From the NCBI GenBank assembly GCA_003254905.1, contig QANU01010622.1:428100-492099 (forward strand): DNA of 64,000 nucleotides, read 5' to 3'. A model generated the notes under the pieces. That model saw only the letters and a program-made list of their open reading frames with translations. It had not been told where the DNA came from and ran no database searches. This DNA is from Nissolia schottii (taxonomy: Eukaryota > Streptophyta > Magnoliopsida > Fabales > Fabaceae). Shown one piece after another: positions 23,601 to 35,417 of this stretch (position 1 is the stretch's first letter; every line of letters starts with the position of its first letter). Both the position numbers and the translations under genes were made by a program.

Positions 23601-24276
23601 CCCCTCTTGCCATCCTTAGTCACCACAACAGTTTTATTTTAAAATTTTTCTGCCTGGTATATGTTTAGAATGTCCTTTTTCTATTAGGGAAAAAAGTTAA
23701 ATGACACTTATTTTAAAAAAAATAAAAGTGCTAAATTTTATATTAAAAAGATAAAAATTATATATTTTTAATGAGAATGAATATATTTTAAACTTAAAAT
23801 TTACTATTTTAATTTCTTCGACTAATGCCATTAGCAACCTTATTTATTATGCACATGTTTAAAATATCTGCTTTTACGTATAAACAAGCAACACTTTTTA
23901 AAAATATCTACATCTTATAATGTATTGTACGGTTAGAGAATGAAGTTAATTTAAAATTTAAAATTTAAAATAAAATATTTTGAGGTAATTTATTTTAAAA
24001 TAATTATTAAAAAAATTATTGCCAAATATGTTTCAGGTAGAGGCTAAGCTGAAGCTGAAAGAGGAGAAACTCCGGGCCACCCGGAACGTGCTGTCTGATT
24101 ACGGTAACATGTCAAGCGCGTGTGTGTTGTTCATCTTGGACGAGATGAGGAAGAGGTCGGTGGAGGAAGGGAAGGGCACCACCGGAGAAGGGCTGGAGTG
24201 GGGTGTCCTATTCGGGTTCGGGCCGGGTCTCACCGTGGAGACGGTGGTGATGCACAGTGTTCCCTTGGAGGGTTGA
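20665..24276 (+). CDS. CHS: Chalcone synthase with three introns
   Basis: The type III polyketide synthase condenses p-coumaroyl-CoA with three malonyl-CoA to naringenin chalcone, the entry to flavonoids, in the cytosol. Exons are 20665-20842, 21827-22193, 22845-23235 and 24037-24276; all have GT-AG borders and join to 391 aa, the normal length. Numbering equals alfalfa CHS2: catalytic Cys164 (QQGCFAGG), Phe215 (ALFGDG), His303 ([11 protein letters not shown]) and Asn336 (DYGNMSSA) are all present. Pocket residues Thr132, Met137, Ile254, Gly256, Phe265 and Pro375 (GFGPG) are those of true CHS rather than of divergent relatives. Intron 1 splits the Cys60 codon, the position conserved in the family. 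Introns 2 (splitting codon Arg182) and 3 (after Gln312) are extra. The ATG follows a leader of up to about 290 nt from the TATA box. No defect is seen. Confidence 0.95.
22325..22540. mobile_element. Stowaway-like MITE remnant in CHS intron 2
   Basis: The stretch opens with TATTACTTCGTCCATTTTAA, close to the 'CTCCGTCC' start of plant Stowaway MITEs, and is AT-rich with no coding capacity. The right end is not clear. Confidence 0.4.
23537..23619. mobile_element. GC-rich transposon fragment in CHS intron 3
   Basis: An island of GC-rich DNA (CAGCCCACGTTGGCCTGCCC ... CTCTTGCCATCC) stands out from the AT-rich intron. On the minus strand it begins GGATGGCAAGAGGGGAGG, wording typical of hAT-type non-autonomous elements in plants. 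Only one end is recognisable. Confidence 0.4.
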
Positions 24277-24848
24277 TGTGATGGTTCTGTGGGGACCCTC
24301 ATGTTTGTGTAAGGAAGTGTGATTTGCAATAATAAGGAAAAATGTCATGTCCCGAGGAATGGGAGGTAGGTGTTATATACTGCTTTTAGTTGTTTAGGGA
24401 TGGATGTCTTGCTATTATGTTGTTGGGGGGAAGAGAAGCTGCCTTTATTCAGATAATTTGATGAGTGAATATCTGTTTGTTTCAATACTTTGAATCTTAA
24501 TACATTCTGCCTTGAACTTGGTTTTATAATGTGGTTTTTTAATTTTTTTTAAGATTCGGGAAAATAAATACGATACTCGCGCAACAGTTTATGTCGACTG
24601 TCATAGTGTGAAAAAACAGTAACGCTTCCTGACCCGCCACGTTTTGCATTTTACACCACAAGACACATTGCAACAGTTACCTTTCAACTTTCAATTTGGG
24701 AAAGTTGAATAGTCAAACTTAAAAAGAAGACTATCGGCTTCGATTAGTTTCATGCGGTAGTTGTGCACAAATTCATCAAAAAAACACTGTTTTGAGTCAA
24801 AGGTAAATATCTTCTGTTTTGGTTAACTTTGGAATGGTGCGGAATAAT
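24277..24848. other. CHS 3' flank
   Basis: It holds the CHS 3'UTR (an AATAAGGAAAA-like poly(A) context at about 24330) and then AT-rich DNA with no gene. Confidence 0.5.
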
Positions 24849-24853
24849 AAATT

Positions 24854-25322
24854 TGCAGAGAGAATTATGAATAAGAAACTTCATTGAACCGTGAGAATTG
24901 GTACAATAGAATGGAAAAAGGTGAGTGTATTAATTAAGAAAATAAAAAAGAGAGATGATGGATGCTTTGAATAACATCTTGATACTTATGAGGCTATCTA
25001 TACAAGAGCGCACTGTACAAAGCGCTAGCGTAGGAGGAATATTCCATGGATACGTGTGAGCAATTCTGTTGTGAGAAAATATGCTCCCGAAGGAATGATA
25101 ACAAGAATAATAAAGCAAAACAATGAAAGAAGCGTGATTGCACTTTGTACTTCAGCCTTCATCACCATGAGTCAGGCCATGAGCATGAGTTGCAATGTTG
25201 TGGATTGGCCTAGTGTTTGTCTTGGGCTTGGCTTGCAAGATTGGGCCCTTGTGTGAGAGTTAGCTTGCTAGTCAAGTAACTGATTTATAACACATACTTA
25301 ACCAACTAAAACTACCACAACA
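24854..25322 (-). mobile_element. Solo LTR, 469 bp, with target duplication AAATT
   Basis: The stretch runs TGCAGAG...CCACAACA on the plus strand and is bordered by AAATT at 24849-24853 and 25323-25327. The minus orientation (TGTTGTGG...CTCTGCA), with TATAGATAG around 25000, fits a transcribed LTR. No internal region is present, as expected after LTR-LTR recombination. Confidence 0.8.
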
Positions 25323-25327
25323 AAATT

Positions 25328-25960
25328 AGGCAAGTTAAATAAAATTCTGTTATTTAGCTATCTCCAATACTATCTTGTACATCGTCCATCAGTGAATCTG
25401 TGAGGGGGTTTCATTGCATGATCTAATTTACAAGAAATTAAAGTTGTGGTATATACTTGATATCTGGTAAATAATCAAAGAAGAGGATTTTATAAAATCA
25501 TATTCTTTTTGTGCTTGTTTACTGATAATCTGATATTATGTGAACTTTGAACTTCTAGTTATCTACCGAAACGGTGAAGGAAAGGCCTACTAAAGGTTAA
25601 AATGCTTTTCCTTAATTATCATTACATAGCATTGAACTATGCTCACCAATCGAAGACTCTGCCTATATCCTTTCAAGGCATTTATATACCTTAGCTAAGA
25701 TCTAATTCTCATTATTTTAATCCATGTTATCTCTTTTACTTATTTTCCCATCATTCTTATCAGAACTTCACAATGCACCTAATAAAGTAATTATGTCATT
25801 GAAGTTTCCTTCTAAACTAGTGCATGTAATTAATGACATATTTGCGCTTTCAAACAACTTATTTTCGGTCGAAAAGAAATTATTTGGTACTCACAAAAGA
25901 TGTATGTTAGTTGAGAATTGGTCCTCAAACCCATGTGTTCTGGGTTCAAAACCATGGCAA
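25328..25960. other. Intergenic DNA, no gene recognised
   Basis: Only short ORFs without motifs occur. Confidence 0.45.
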
Positions 25961-25964
25961 GGCA

Positions 25965-26211
25965 AAAAGCAGAAGCACAATGAGCCCGGCCCAAAATGAG
26001 CTCGGCCCATTTAAACGGTTCATTTAATTCGTGGGCCAAATTGATCTGTTTAGCGTTAAAATCGGCATAACTCGCATACTAATCCGTTTACTCATATTAA
26101 ATAGATAGACCAAACATATAAAATCTAGCCTGTGAATAATAAAATCACGTTTAGGCTTGTCCCATTTAACACATGGGTTAAACTGACCGAGTCAGCCCGT
26201 TTGACAGCCCT
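25965..26211. mobile_element. hAT-like non-autonomous element remnant
   Basis: On the minus strand it begins AGGGCTGTCAAACGGGCTGA, a common hAT terminus in plants, and contains GGGCC-type words through 25975-26040. The other end was not found. Confidence 0.4.
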
Positions 26212-26329
26212 AATATTTAACTAAGGCGTCATTTTATAAATAGACAAAGCACAAAGGAGTTGGCGATTCATCATCATTTAATAATTTTCCTTTCATCAAG
26301 ACATGAAAGGGGCGTGTGGTTGACGAAAT

Positions 26330-26701
26330 TTGCCAGCATTTTTGGAAATTTGAGTTTAGGATTGATAGATTTCTACGTTTGGTTCGCAAAATAAAAAAAC
26401 ATTTTCAGGAAAGTTATATTCCTAGAAATAAAAAAGCACACACTTTCTTCCATTTTTAATCCCACCCTCCCCATGGGATTCTAACATTCTCATGGGAAAT
26501 GAATGTTTCTAAAAATGCAAATAGACAATTTTATCCTCATTTAAAATTAAAAACTCAATTTTACCCTCCATAATAATAATAAATATTAAATAATTAATAA
26601 TAATATTAAGTAATAATAATAATTGTTAATAATGAAAATAATTAATAATAATTATTAAATAATTAGTTAATAATAACAATAAAATAATTAATAATTATCA
26701 C

Positions 26702-26732
<31 letters not shown>

Positions 26733-27220
26733 TAATAAATATTAATAATTAATATTATTATTGGTAATAATAAATATTTAATATTAATAATAGTAATTAA
26801 TATTATATAATAATAATTAATATTAAATTATAAATGATAATAATAATAATATTAAATAATTAACAATAATATTACTAAATAGTTAATTAATATTAATAAT
26901 GAATAATTAATAATAATAATAATTTTTTTGAGAGTTAAGAAAATAACTATTAATTATGTAAATTATATTTAAATATGAGTTTAATGTGTGTGATGATCAA
27001 TTTTTTTTTTCATTTGTTAGGGGGTAATTTTGGTAAAACAAAAATATTCGTGAGAATATTAATGTCAATCAAACATATAAATGGTTCATTCCTAAACATA
27101 TTTTGCAAGATTTTCAAGAATTTAATGAGTAAATCAAACACATTTAAAAGTCATTCTTATGAATAGTTTTCCTATAAATGTTATTCTTAATAATGTTTAT
27201 TAATTCCACGAACCACATGT
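26330..27220. repeat. AT-rich (TAA)n-like low-complexity tract, perhaps inside a MITE
   Basis: 26560-26930 is almost pure A/T, made of degenerate TAA/ATT units. The flanks carry weakly inverted words (CGTTTGGTTCGC near 26375, GAACCACATGTTC near 27210), so the tract may have grown inside a MITE. The MITE call is inference. Confidence 0.5.
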
Positions 27221-27272
27221 TCCGAAAAAAAAAGTGTCTTAGCCCTCTGTCAAGTGACCCTTTTTATATTGA

Positions 27273-27337
27273 GTAATAATACTATAAACTCAGATTCATC
27301 ATAAACTTATACGTGACATAATATTATTCATTGTTTC

Positions 27338-27383
<46 letters not shown>

Positions 27384-27457
27384 TAAAAAAAGCTTTTAAT
27401 AAATGATATCATGTTACGTGTAAGATTTATGGTGAATCTAAGTATATAATATCATTA
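27273..27457. mobile_element. MITE with inverted arms and a (TA)n loop
   Basis: The left arm 27273-27341 and right arm 27388-27457 are inverted copies (ATTCATCATAAACTTATACG versus its complement in 'acgtgtaagatttatggtgaat'). The loop is a TA microsatellite at 27342-27379. Confidence 0.7.
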
Positions 27458-30400
27458 TTTTTCCGTATTCGACGAACATGGGTTAGGTTGGATGTCTTTG
27501 TTCATCTCTTTCATAGTGTTAAGTGTCTACTTGTGGTTCATTTATAGGGTGGGGTCAATTCTCTATGAAAAGAATTAATGTTGTCTTATTGGAGTTAGAA
27601 TATACGGGTGTGAAATTCTTTTATCAAAATTAGTGTACCTAGTACCCCAGAAAAGAAAATTAGTGCACCTAACTTGGGTATACTAAGCTCCTATAACATT
27701 AATACATCATTAACTATCATAAATGTTTGTTGTCTAACAAAGAGTAATGTTTTGCAATTTGTTAGCCTATTTATCAACATTGTGCCAGCTTGTTTAGTAC
27801 TATATCCGTCCATTTTTTGTTGTAGTTTATCAAACAAAAATTTGTTTAAAATTAACTGTCATTTAATTATATTAAGGAAGTATTAAATATATTTTTTTAC
27901 GTTTATATCTTTGTTATCTCTCATATTTTTCATAAGATTTAATAATTATAGTATTTATTATTCAAAGTTAATTTTATTTATGCACTTTATATTTTTTTTG
28001 TCCTAGTATCAATTAAATAATTTGGTTGATCCTAAATTGGTTGATATCCAATTAGATAGATATATTTTGACATGACAGAAATTTAATATAATATTGTGTA
28101 CCTCACCCTTAACCTATAAATAGTCATCTAAGAGCTCATTGTATAATACACATCTGATAATAAGAATAACGTCTCTCTTTCTATTCTTTTTCTATATCTC
28201 TTCTATTACTTTTTCCTATTACTCTTCTCATTAATTTCATAACACAAACATTGTTAAATAAAGTTAGTGGTAACGACAAAAAGACAAAAAACACATTAGA
28301 GTAGAACACGGCTCTAGCCCAAAGTTGACTACTATAAGGGCAATGCAAAGCTACAAACAGAGCAAACATCTAGATTTGCATTGGGCCGACCGTAGAAAAC
28401 TTTGAGTTGTAGCAAACCTTCTGCTCACTCCATTTCCATCATTGAATTTTATATTTTTATTTTTGAAATCCAACCCAATACACTTGAACCTCAAATAATC
28501 AAAAGGCCTAACCCAAGGTGTCTACATCAATATGTTGCAGTAAATTGAAGTTGTAGGTGGCAGGCAGGGATGCTACAAGCCTACAGCTAGGGACAGCCGT
28601 ATCTCCCCCCACAAGAAAGCATTTTTGATTTGAGGTCCCGTTTACGATTACCCCTTTTGATTCTCCAGCATTCAAGAAAGCATTGAGTTTTCTATGGTTT
28701 CATGTGACACACATATATGTTGGTTTCCAAATATAATGACCAATTGTACTCATCAGTCACATTGTCTGCCTCTCTGTCTTTGCCCATATCCTTGATGCCT
28801 TGAACAAAAATTAATCCCTAAATTGCTCGAATTGGCCACTTATTGAAGTATAGTTGGCTATTGTTCATTGACTAGCTAATTTGAATTACCTTCGGAAAAA
28901 AAGAAAAGAAAAAACTAAAACCTTCGGCCAAAAGAAGAAAAAACAAAACCTAAAAACACATTATTTCACTAGTTTTTTTCTTTTTTAATTATTTAACTAG
29001 TTTTAGTACATTGGTTAGAAAACCTTTAAAAAGAAAAATCAGTCAATAAAATAGAACAAAACGCAATCATCGACCGTAATGGTGGGGGAATAATAGAGGG
29101 GCTCATCTAAGATTCTGATGACTCATAAATTGGTACGTAAAGTAATGCTTACTGTTTCAGTTTCATTTAAATACATTCAATAGCTGTAGTTGATTAGCAC
29201 AAAACCAATTTTAAAAACGGGCGCACCAACTTATCATTATTTTTTCAGCACTCCAACTTCATTATATCTAAAAACCCATTTTGCGGTGTGAATGAGATTT
29301 TCCAGATAAGCTATACATCACTTTGCAATGGTGGTAGAAACAAATTAAGCGACCCTATTGCTATCAATTCAAAACAGTACTATTTCAAAATGTGAAAGCA
29401 AATGTTGCTAAAGCAAAGGAAGAAAGGGGAAACAGTGACAGCTATATAGGTGAGTAAAATTGGGGTTAATGCTGGTCTTGTACACGTCACCAATATAAAA
29501 GATGTGATCTTTGTGGGGCTGTGCCAAATTATACTGTCTGAAACGTTTTGAAGGGAGAAATAATGGTGAACTGAGATTATTTGCTGTTAGGTGAGCTCTG
29601 TGTGTGTGTGACACAGAATGGGCAAGAGAGAGGGGGCTGTGAATCTCTATCAAGCAAAACCAGTTAAATAAATATACTGACACACTAGGTCAGTGATGCC
29701 AGTTTTGAAGAGACCGAACCTAACCATAAAAAACAATTAGTTGCGTTGCAAAATGGACTTTGATCAGTTTGCTGAATGGAAAGAAGAGGGTACCAAATCA
29801 TTGAGCCACAATAATTCTGGACGTTGACATAATGTAATTAGCTATTGGTAGTTTGCCCGTCACTGTTAGTGTACACCTATCTTAAAAGTGAGGGATCTTA
29901 CTGTTACATCAATAAAGTAAAAATGAGATTCATTTTTATTTTAATGCTTTAATGATGAGATTCTTCACTTTATTCTCTAAAATGAGGAATTTCACTTTAA
30001 ATGACTCGTCACTTACTATGTAAGAAAATATCAAATCACCATTATATTGATTGAATTCCCTACAAGTAACTAATTCTTCTTCGAGATTAAGAGATTATCG
30101 AGGCGAACATAGTTCTCATAGTAAAGCATTTTTCATGTACATTGTCAGAAATTAGATATTTGATTAAATATTTAAGAAATTTAGTCATCTATTAATCCTT
30201 TTTTTAATGTTTTTTAAGATATTCACTTAAAAGTAATGACTAATTCATTTGCATCTTATAAATTCATTTAAAGAAATAAGAGTTTGACTACAAATATTAA
30301 AACTGCTTCAAGCTTAAGATGATAATTGAATCATTGCAACTCACTCCAACCCCATGGTTATCATCTATCACCTTGACTCTATGGGTATCATCTAACCACT

Positions 30401-32402
30401 GGATTACACTTTTTGTTTACTAATATGTGTCATTGCGCCTCAATTGTCTTGCTTTCATAAATCGAAGAATCTTTCAAATCAAAAAGCAAAATTGATATCT
30501 TTTGTTTGGTTCACGTTGCAGGGCAAATACCCATCAACATGCTTTGTAATTCCTTTGTTTTTCTTTTGGTTTGCCATGTCACCGTCGTCACGAAAGAAGC
30601 GGAAATTAAAAAGGATAATTAGGGGAAGGTGGCAAAAAAGAAAGAAAAATAAAAAGATGAATTATAATTCTTTGTAGCTTGCTCTAATTGGTGCAAGTGC
30701 AACCCTTTGAGGCCTCGACTGCTACAATTCTGAGCAGGTCTTGACTTCCTGTAATCATCATGGTAATCATCATCACCTCATCATATTATTTATACGCTTA
30801 AATTGCAATGACAATTGACATACTGTGCCATATAATATTAAAAGGAATAATTTAAGAGAATCCGAAGAAGTGTTGCATAGAGAAATGGGGGAATAGATTA
30901 TTAAAAGTTTAAAAAGAGCATAGCCGTAGAGAGGTTGCCGTTACATATTCTTCGCTTTCTGTCATACATTTTATTCATTCATTAATTTATTACTAAAATT
31001 CAGATATCGAGATTTGACTCATATGGTTGATCGTTTGTATACATTAGGTATATTTTATTGAGTTTAATTGATATGTATAAATAATATAAAATATCTAATC
31101 AAATTTTATCTTATAAAAATAAATATTTAACTTTTTGATTCACTATTTTAAAAAGTATGTAAATAAGAGAATTTGATTAGATGATAATTTTAATACATAA
31201 TAATTAAACTCTATTCTATTTTATTATCGTTGAGTTTACATTTTAAATTTGCTTGTTGATAATTTATTTTTAAATATTTTTTCTTTTTTAATTATGATGT
31301 TCATGTAAATATTGACATGAGACTAATTCCAAAGGACAACAACAGTGCTGAATACCAATTTATTTACTTTATTTCATAGCTTTATTAAGAGATTAATTTT
31401 GATGTTATATATGTAAAGTATTTTACATTATCAACTTTCGGATGAATTTAAGGTATTGTTGATAACTCTTTATACGAAGTAATAAATTATTAGTTGTAAA
31501 ATATTTTTTTATGAGTAAATATCAAACAACTACATAATTAATGGACAATGTTTTTATATTGTGAACTAATCACATCCTGTTGTACATGTGCCGTTTATGA
31601 AATAATAGATTAGTTAGCCCTTTTTCATCATACATATTTTAATTACGCAATCCTCAAAATTATTTTTAAACATACATTTCAATTCAAAACACTTTATTAA
31701 ATAAATAAATTATATCTTTCAATTTACTAAATTATGCTTACCTTATTAATTCGTATCAGTATTTCTTTAAATTTATGATTATTTTATTAATTTATTATTT
31801 AACTTCAATAAAATTATTTCATATTTCTAAATTATTGAGAATTTTAATGCTAATATTTATAACACTATATTAAGATTTTTTAATTTATATTTCATGATTT
31901 TAAAATATTTAAATGTTAGTATAATATTCACATTTATTTTCACTTTAACAAATTAATAAAAATAATTATCAAAACTCACATTTTTGAATTAATGATCATA
32001 TATTATAGTTTAAAAATATTTTTAAATAATTAAAAATTAGGAACTTCTTAATATTTTTAGAAATTTTTTACCATAAATTATTGTTTTTGCTATAATTTTT
32101 TTTCTCATAATATAATTTTAATCATATATATTGTTATATTATTATCAGTCACTTGTTTTTTTTATTTTTTTAAAATAGATTTTAATATGATAATTATTAA
32201 TAAAGGGTATTTCAATAAAAAAAATTAATAAACCTAAAGTAGCAAAATTTTAATAGAAAATAAAAAATGGATTAAAGTAAAAAAAGTTGTCACCTTGAAA
32301 GGAAAAGGTACGCTTTGAAGAATAGAGGAGAATACTGTGTAATAAAAACACTTCTCAAGAAAGGGAGTGTAATTTAAAAAATAAATAAATGTGTGTAATA
32401 AC
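27458..32402. other. Long gene-poor stretch
   Basis: No gene was recognised in nearly 5 kb. The stretch 28000-28250 has LTR-like wording (CCTATAAATAG at about 28113, then CTCTCTTTCTATTC) but no confirmed ends. A (GT)n-like run lies near 29600. 30950-32300 is very AT rich with no structure that I could resolve. Confidence 0.45.
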
Positions 32403-32411
32403 ATGTGATGA
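32403..32411. repeat. Target-site duplication ATGTGATGA (left copy)
   Basis: The same nine bases occur at 34504-34512, bordering the split MITE. Confidence 0.85.
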
Positions 32412-34503
32412 GAGTTCTGCTACACATACACCAAAAAAATATACATCATATGTAATATCTCGATTTTTTTCCCTTACGAAGATTTTGCATGATAAATAAA
32501 TAAGAATAAATTAATAAGATTGAAAATTTTAATCATTAACTTTAATCTTTAAAATATTAGCTGAAAATAGTAATTGAGTGATTTCACGGAGTCTTGTGAA
32601 GTCCAAATCGATTTATAGTTAATATTAAGATTTAAATACAACTCAAAGGAGTCCGTAAAATATACTAATATGAAAATAAATTCAAAAATACGCAAATAAA
32701 ATTAAATAAGTAATAAAAAAATTAATGAGTCATAACGATATGTCTAAAATATTTTTTGGACAACTGTACTCAAAATACTAAGATTACGGACAACAAAACG
32801 CGATCAAGTAAACTGAAGGGGTCATCCATATCCCCTGCCAACCGCGGCATGGATATTTATACATATAGGATTATAATATAATATTATATATTATAATAAT
32901 TACTATGAATAGTAATAATAATATTATAATAAGCTATATAATATACTAATATATATAAAATTAATTCATTTAAGGCGGTGGGGGCTGCTATATATACCCC
33001 CACCTGACGCCCTTTTTCTTTATTTTTCCTGAAGCTATTAGCTTCGTTTCTTTATTTCTTTGTTCTTTGTTCGTTTTCTTTCTTGCTTTGCTGTTTCGTT
33101 CGCACACTGTTGTTACGCTGTCGGACGTTGGAAAAATAGCAGAGACCACCCTACCGCAATTAGGGATTTTTTTGCATCACTTCTACTGTTTCTAAACTGG
33201 ATTTTGAGGTGGGTAATCCTGACTTATTCATCTTCTTGATGAATTTTATGTGTTATATGTATGATATGTGAAAAATCAACTTAATAGATTTTATGCTAAA
33301 AATATGTTTATTATGATGCTTGGACGATTTGTCATAATTTTGAGGTTAGAAAAATATAACTATATTTGTGGGTAATCCTAAGCTAGCTCGCCTCCTTGGT
33401 GGCCTATGTGCTTGTGTGCTTTTATGTTCTTATTATGTGTTATGCTAGAAATGTTTGGTTAGGATAGGTAGATGACTTTGCTATGATTTCCTATGTTTTT
33501 CTAAGTTAAACATGCTTGTATGGTGATGGTTGGAACCTGGGGTGAAGCCCAAGAAGTGGCCATGGAAAACGGTTTCAAAAACTACAAGAAAACTAAAGGG
33601 GGAACTTCAGTCACGCCCAGGGCGCTGAGCGACTCCATGAACTGCTGAGCGGCCTGGGAGATAACCTTTGGAAAATGATTTGAAAACTGGTCTGTGACTA
33701 GGTTGACTCCAGGAAGTGCTGAGCGGTACCTATAAGCGCTGAGCGGTGCCAGTGGGCGCTAAGCGGCCTGAACCGTGGTTGCTTCATGGGACTCGGTTTA
33801 TGAAAGTTTATGAAAGCAAGGCTATGAAAGATATTTTACACTGCCTAGTTCCAACACTCCCAAACCCATATGATTTATATTTAGATTATGACGTGGTTAT
33901 GTGATTATATGTTTATGTGTTTGAGCAAGCATGCATATGAGGATAGATCACTAGAGGTTGTTGTCTAATGAATGAGTAATGAATAAAGATGAGAATGAAA
34001 TGTAAGAAAAGAGCATGATGAGAAAGATAAATGTGCATATGAAAGAAAAGAATGATGGCATGCGTGACATGTGATGAAAGAATGAATGAATGATGATATG
34101 GTCCGCTTCCGGCTTAGCCATGAGGACGGCCCCTTGCCACCCGGTAAGGGGGTGGAGTCATGTTTGCCTGGGAAACAGACAGAAAAGGCAGGCCATACAC
34201 CACCATGGGGACAACGGTCCTGATGTGTATGAGGGAGTATTAGGACAAGAATGGTTATGATGAATGATATGATTTCATGCATTGATGCACAATAGCAGGC
34301 TCGAAGGGAACACATGCATTGTTGCAAGTCACCATGGTCGAAGGGAACGCATGGGGCTCGATCACGTCACCATGCTCGAAGGGAACGCATGGGACACGAT
34401 CAAGATGTTTGTTGCATACATGCATATGTGGTTATGTTGCATACATCACGATCAATGATGTATGTATGAGTGTATAAAATTGGGTGTACATGTAACATTT
34501 TTA
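32412..34503. mobile_element. Mutator-type MITE split by about 2 kb of LTR-like DNA
   Basis: The ends are GAGTTCTGCTACACATACAC (left) and ...GTACATGTAACATTTTTA (right). They match the two ends of the intact 227 bp MITE at 42582-42808 in reverse orientation. A perfect 9-bp duplication surrounds the whole structure, the size made by Mutator-like elements. The inner part, about 32449-34443, is unlike the short MITE; it resembles the LTR-like repeat at 43136-46227 (shared words around 'cgctgt.gga' and 'gaggtgggtaat'). The direct repeat ATACATCA at both inner junctions (32441-32448, 34441-34448) suggests where it was inserted. The inner DNA carries GCGCTGAGCG-type repeats at 33620-33770 and a CCTTGCCACCCGGTAAGGGG hairpin near 34131. 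Confidence 0.75.
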
Positions 34504-34512
34504 ATGTGATGA

Positions 34513-35075
34513 TACATGATTAGAAAATGCACCAAAAATAACAATATGCTTAGGTAATTGTATAAAATATGTTTACATTTCATTAATATAATAATTTACA
34601 TGACAAAAAATTTTCGCTCAGAATATCTTTTTTGACTTGAGTAAAATTATCTTTGATAAGAAGATACTTATAATTTTAACCAAATAAAATATATTGGCAC
34701 AAGATAAAACCGAAATGATTCTCTTGTATAAAAATTGCATGTATTTTTATCATTAATTAAGTTACCGTCAAGGAATAATTGTTAAAAAATTAGTAAAAAA
34801 AAGGAAAAGAAAAAAAACTAATGATAAAAATGTGAGACTAATTCCAAAAGACAACCTAACTAATGATGGCAAATACCAATTTATTTTATTTTGCATCATT
34901 CCATATTTTAATCCATCCAAGTATAACCTGAAAGATTCCTTTTTCTTCATATTAGGTTAATAGGAAAAAGAAGATAACAAATTCACATAAATAAACCACA
35001 AATACACACACATAAAATGCTCGGTAGGAGCAACGTCAACATAGCTGGCTGGTGGGGTACAACAACAGCTTTGAA

Positions 35076-35078
<3 letters not shown>
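34513..35078. other. Intergenic AT-rich DNA
   Basis: Nothing recognisable. Confidence 0.4.

Positions 35079-35108
<30 letters not shown>
35079..35108. repeat. (CT)n microsatellite
   Basis: About 15 CT units. Confidence 0.95.
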
Positions 35109-35110
<2 letters not shown>

Positions 35111-35250
35111 CCCACCCCTCTCTCTTTCATAACCTTTTTCTTCCCAATTTCTGCATACAACCGAAAAAAGAAAAAAGAAAAAATCTCAATGTAAATACGT
35201 AGATACGCATCCCTATGTCATTTTACACATGCACGGTAATAAGTAAGGGT

Positions 35251-35417
35251 AATGCTAAATAAACAAAGTTTTTTTTTTTTATAAAAGTACAAAGATAATG
35301 TATTTATTGCAAGTATTAAGACAAAATTAGTGCATTATACATTATTTATGTGAGACTTGTTGGTTACAATAAATGCATTGCTCTTGTATTATTGTCTAAA
35401 CACGTTCAAATAACATT
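35251..35417. mobile_element. MITE with imperfect inverted arms
   Basis: The left arm, including ATAATGTATTTATTGCAA near 35294, is repeated in inverse as TTACAATAAATGCATTG near 35364. The outer ends AATGCTAAAT and ATAACATT also pair. The duplication flanking it is unclear. Confidence 0.55.

Noticed and set aside
27960..28250. Copia-like solo LTR
   Set aside because: TATA-like and pyrimidine-rich parts are suggestive, but no pair of ends with a target duplication was found.
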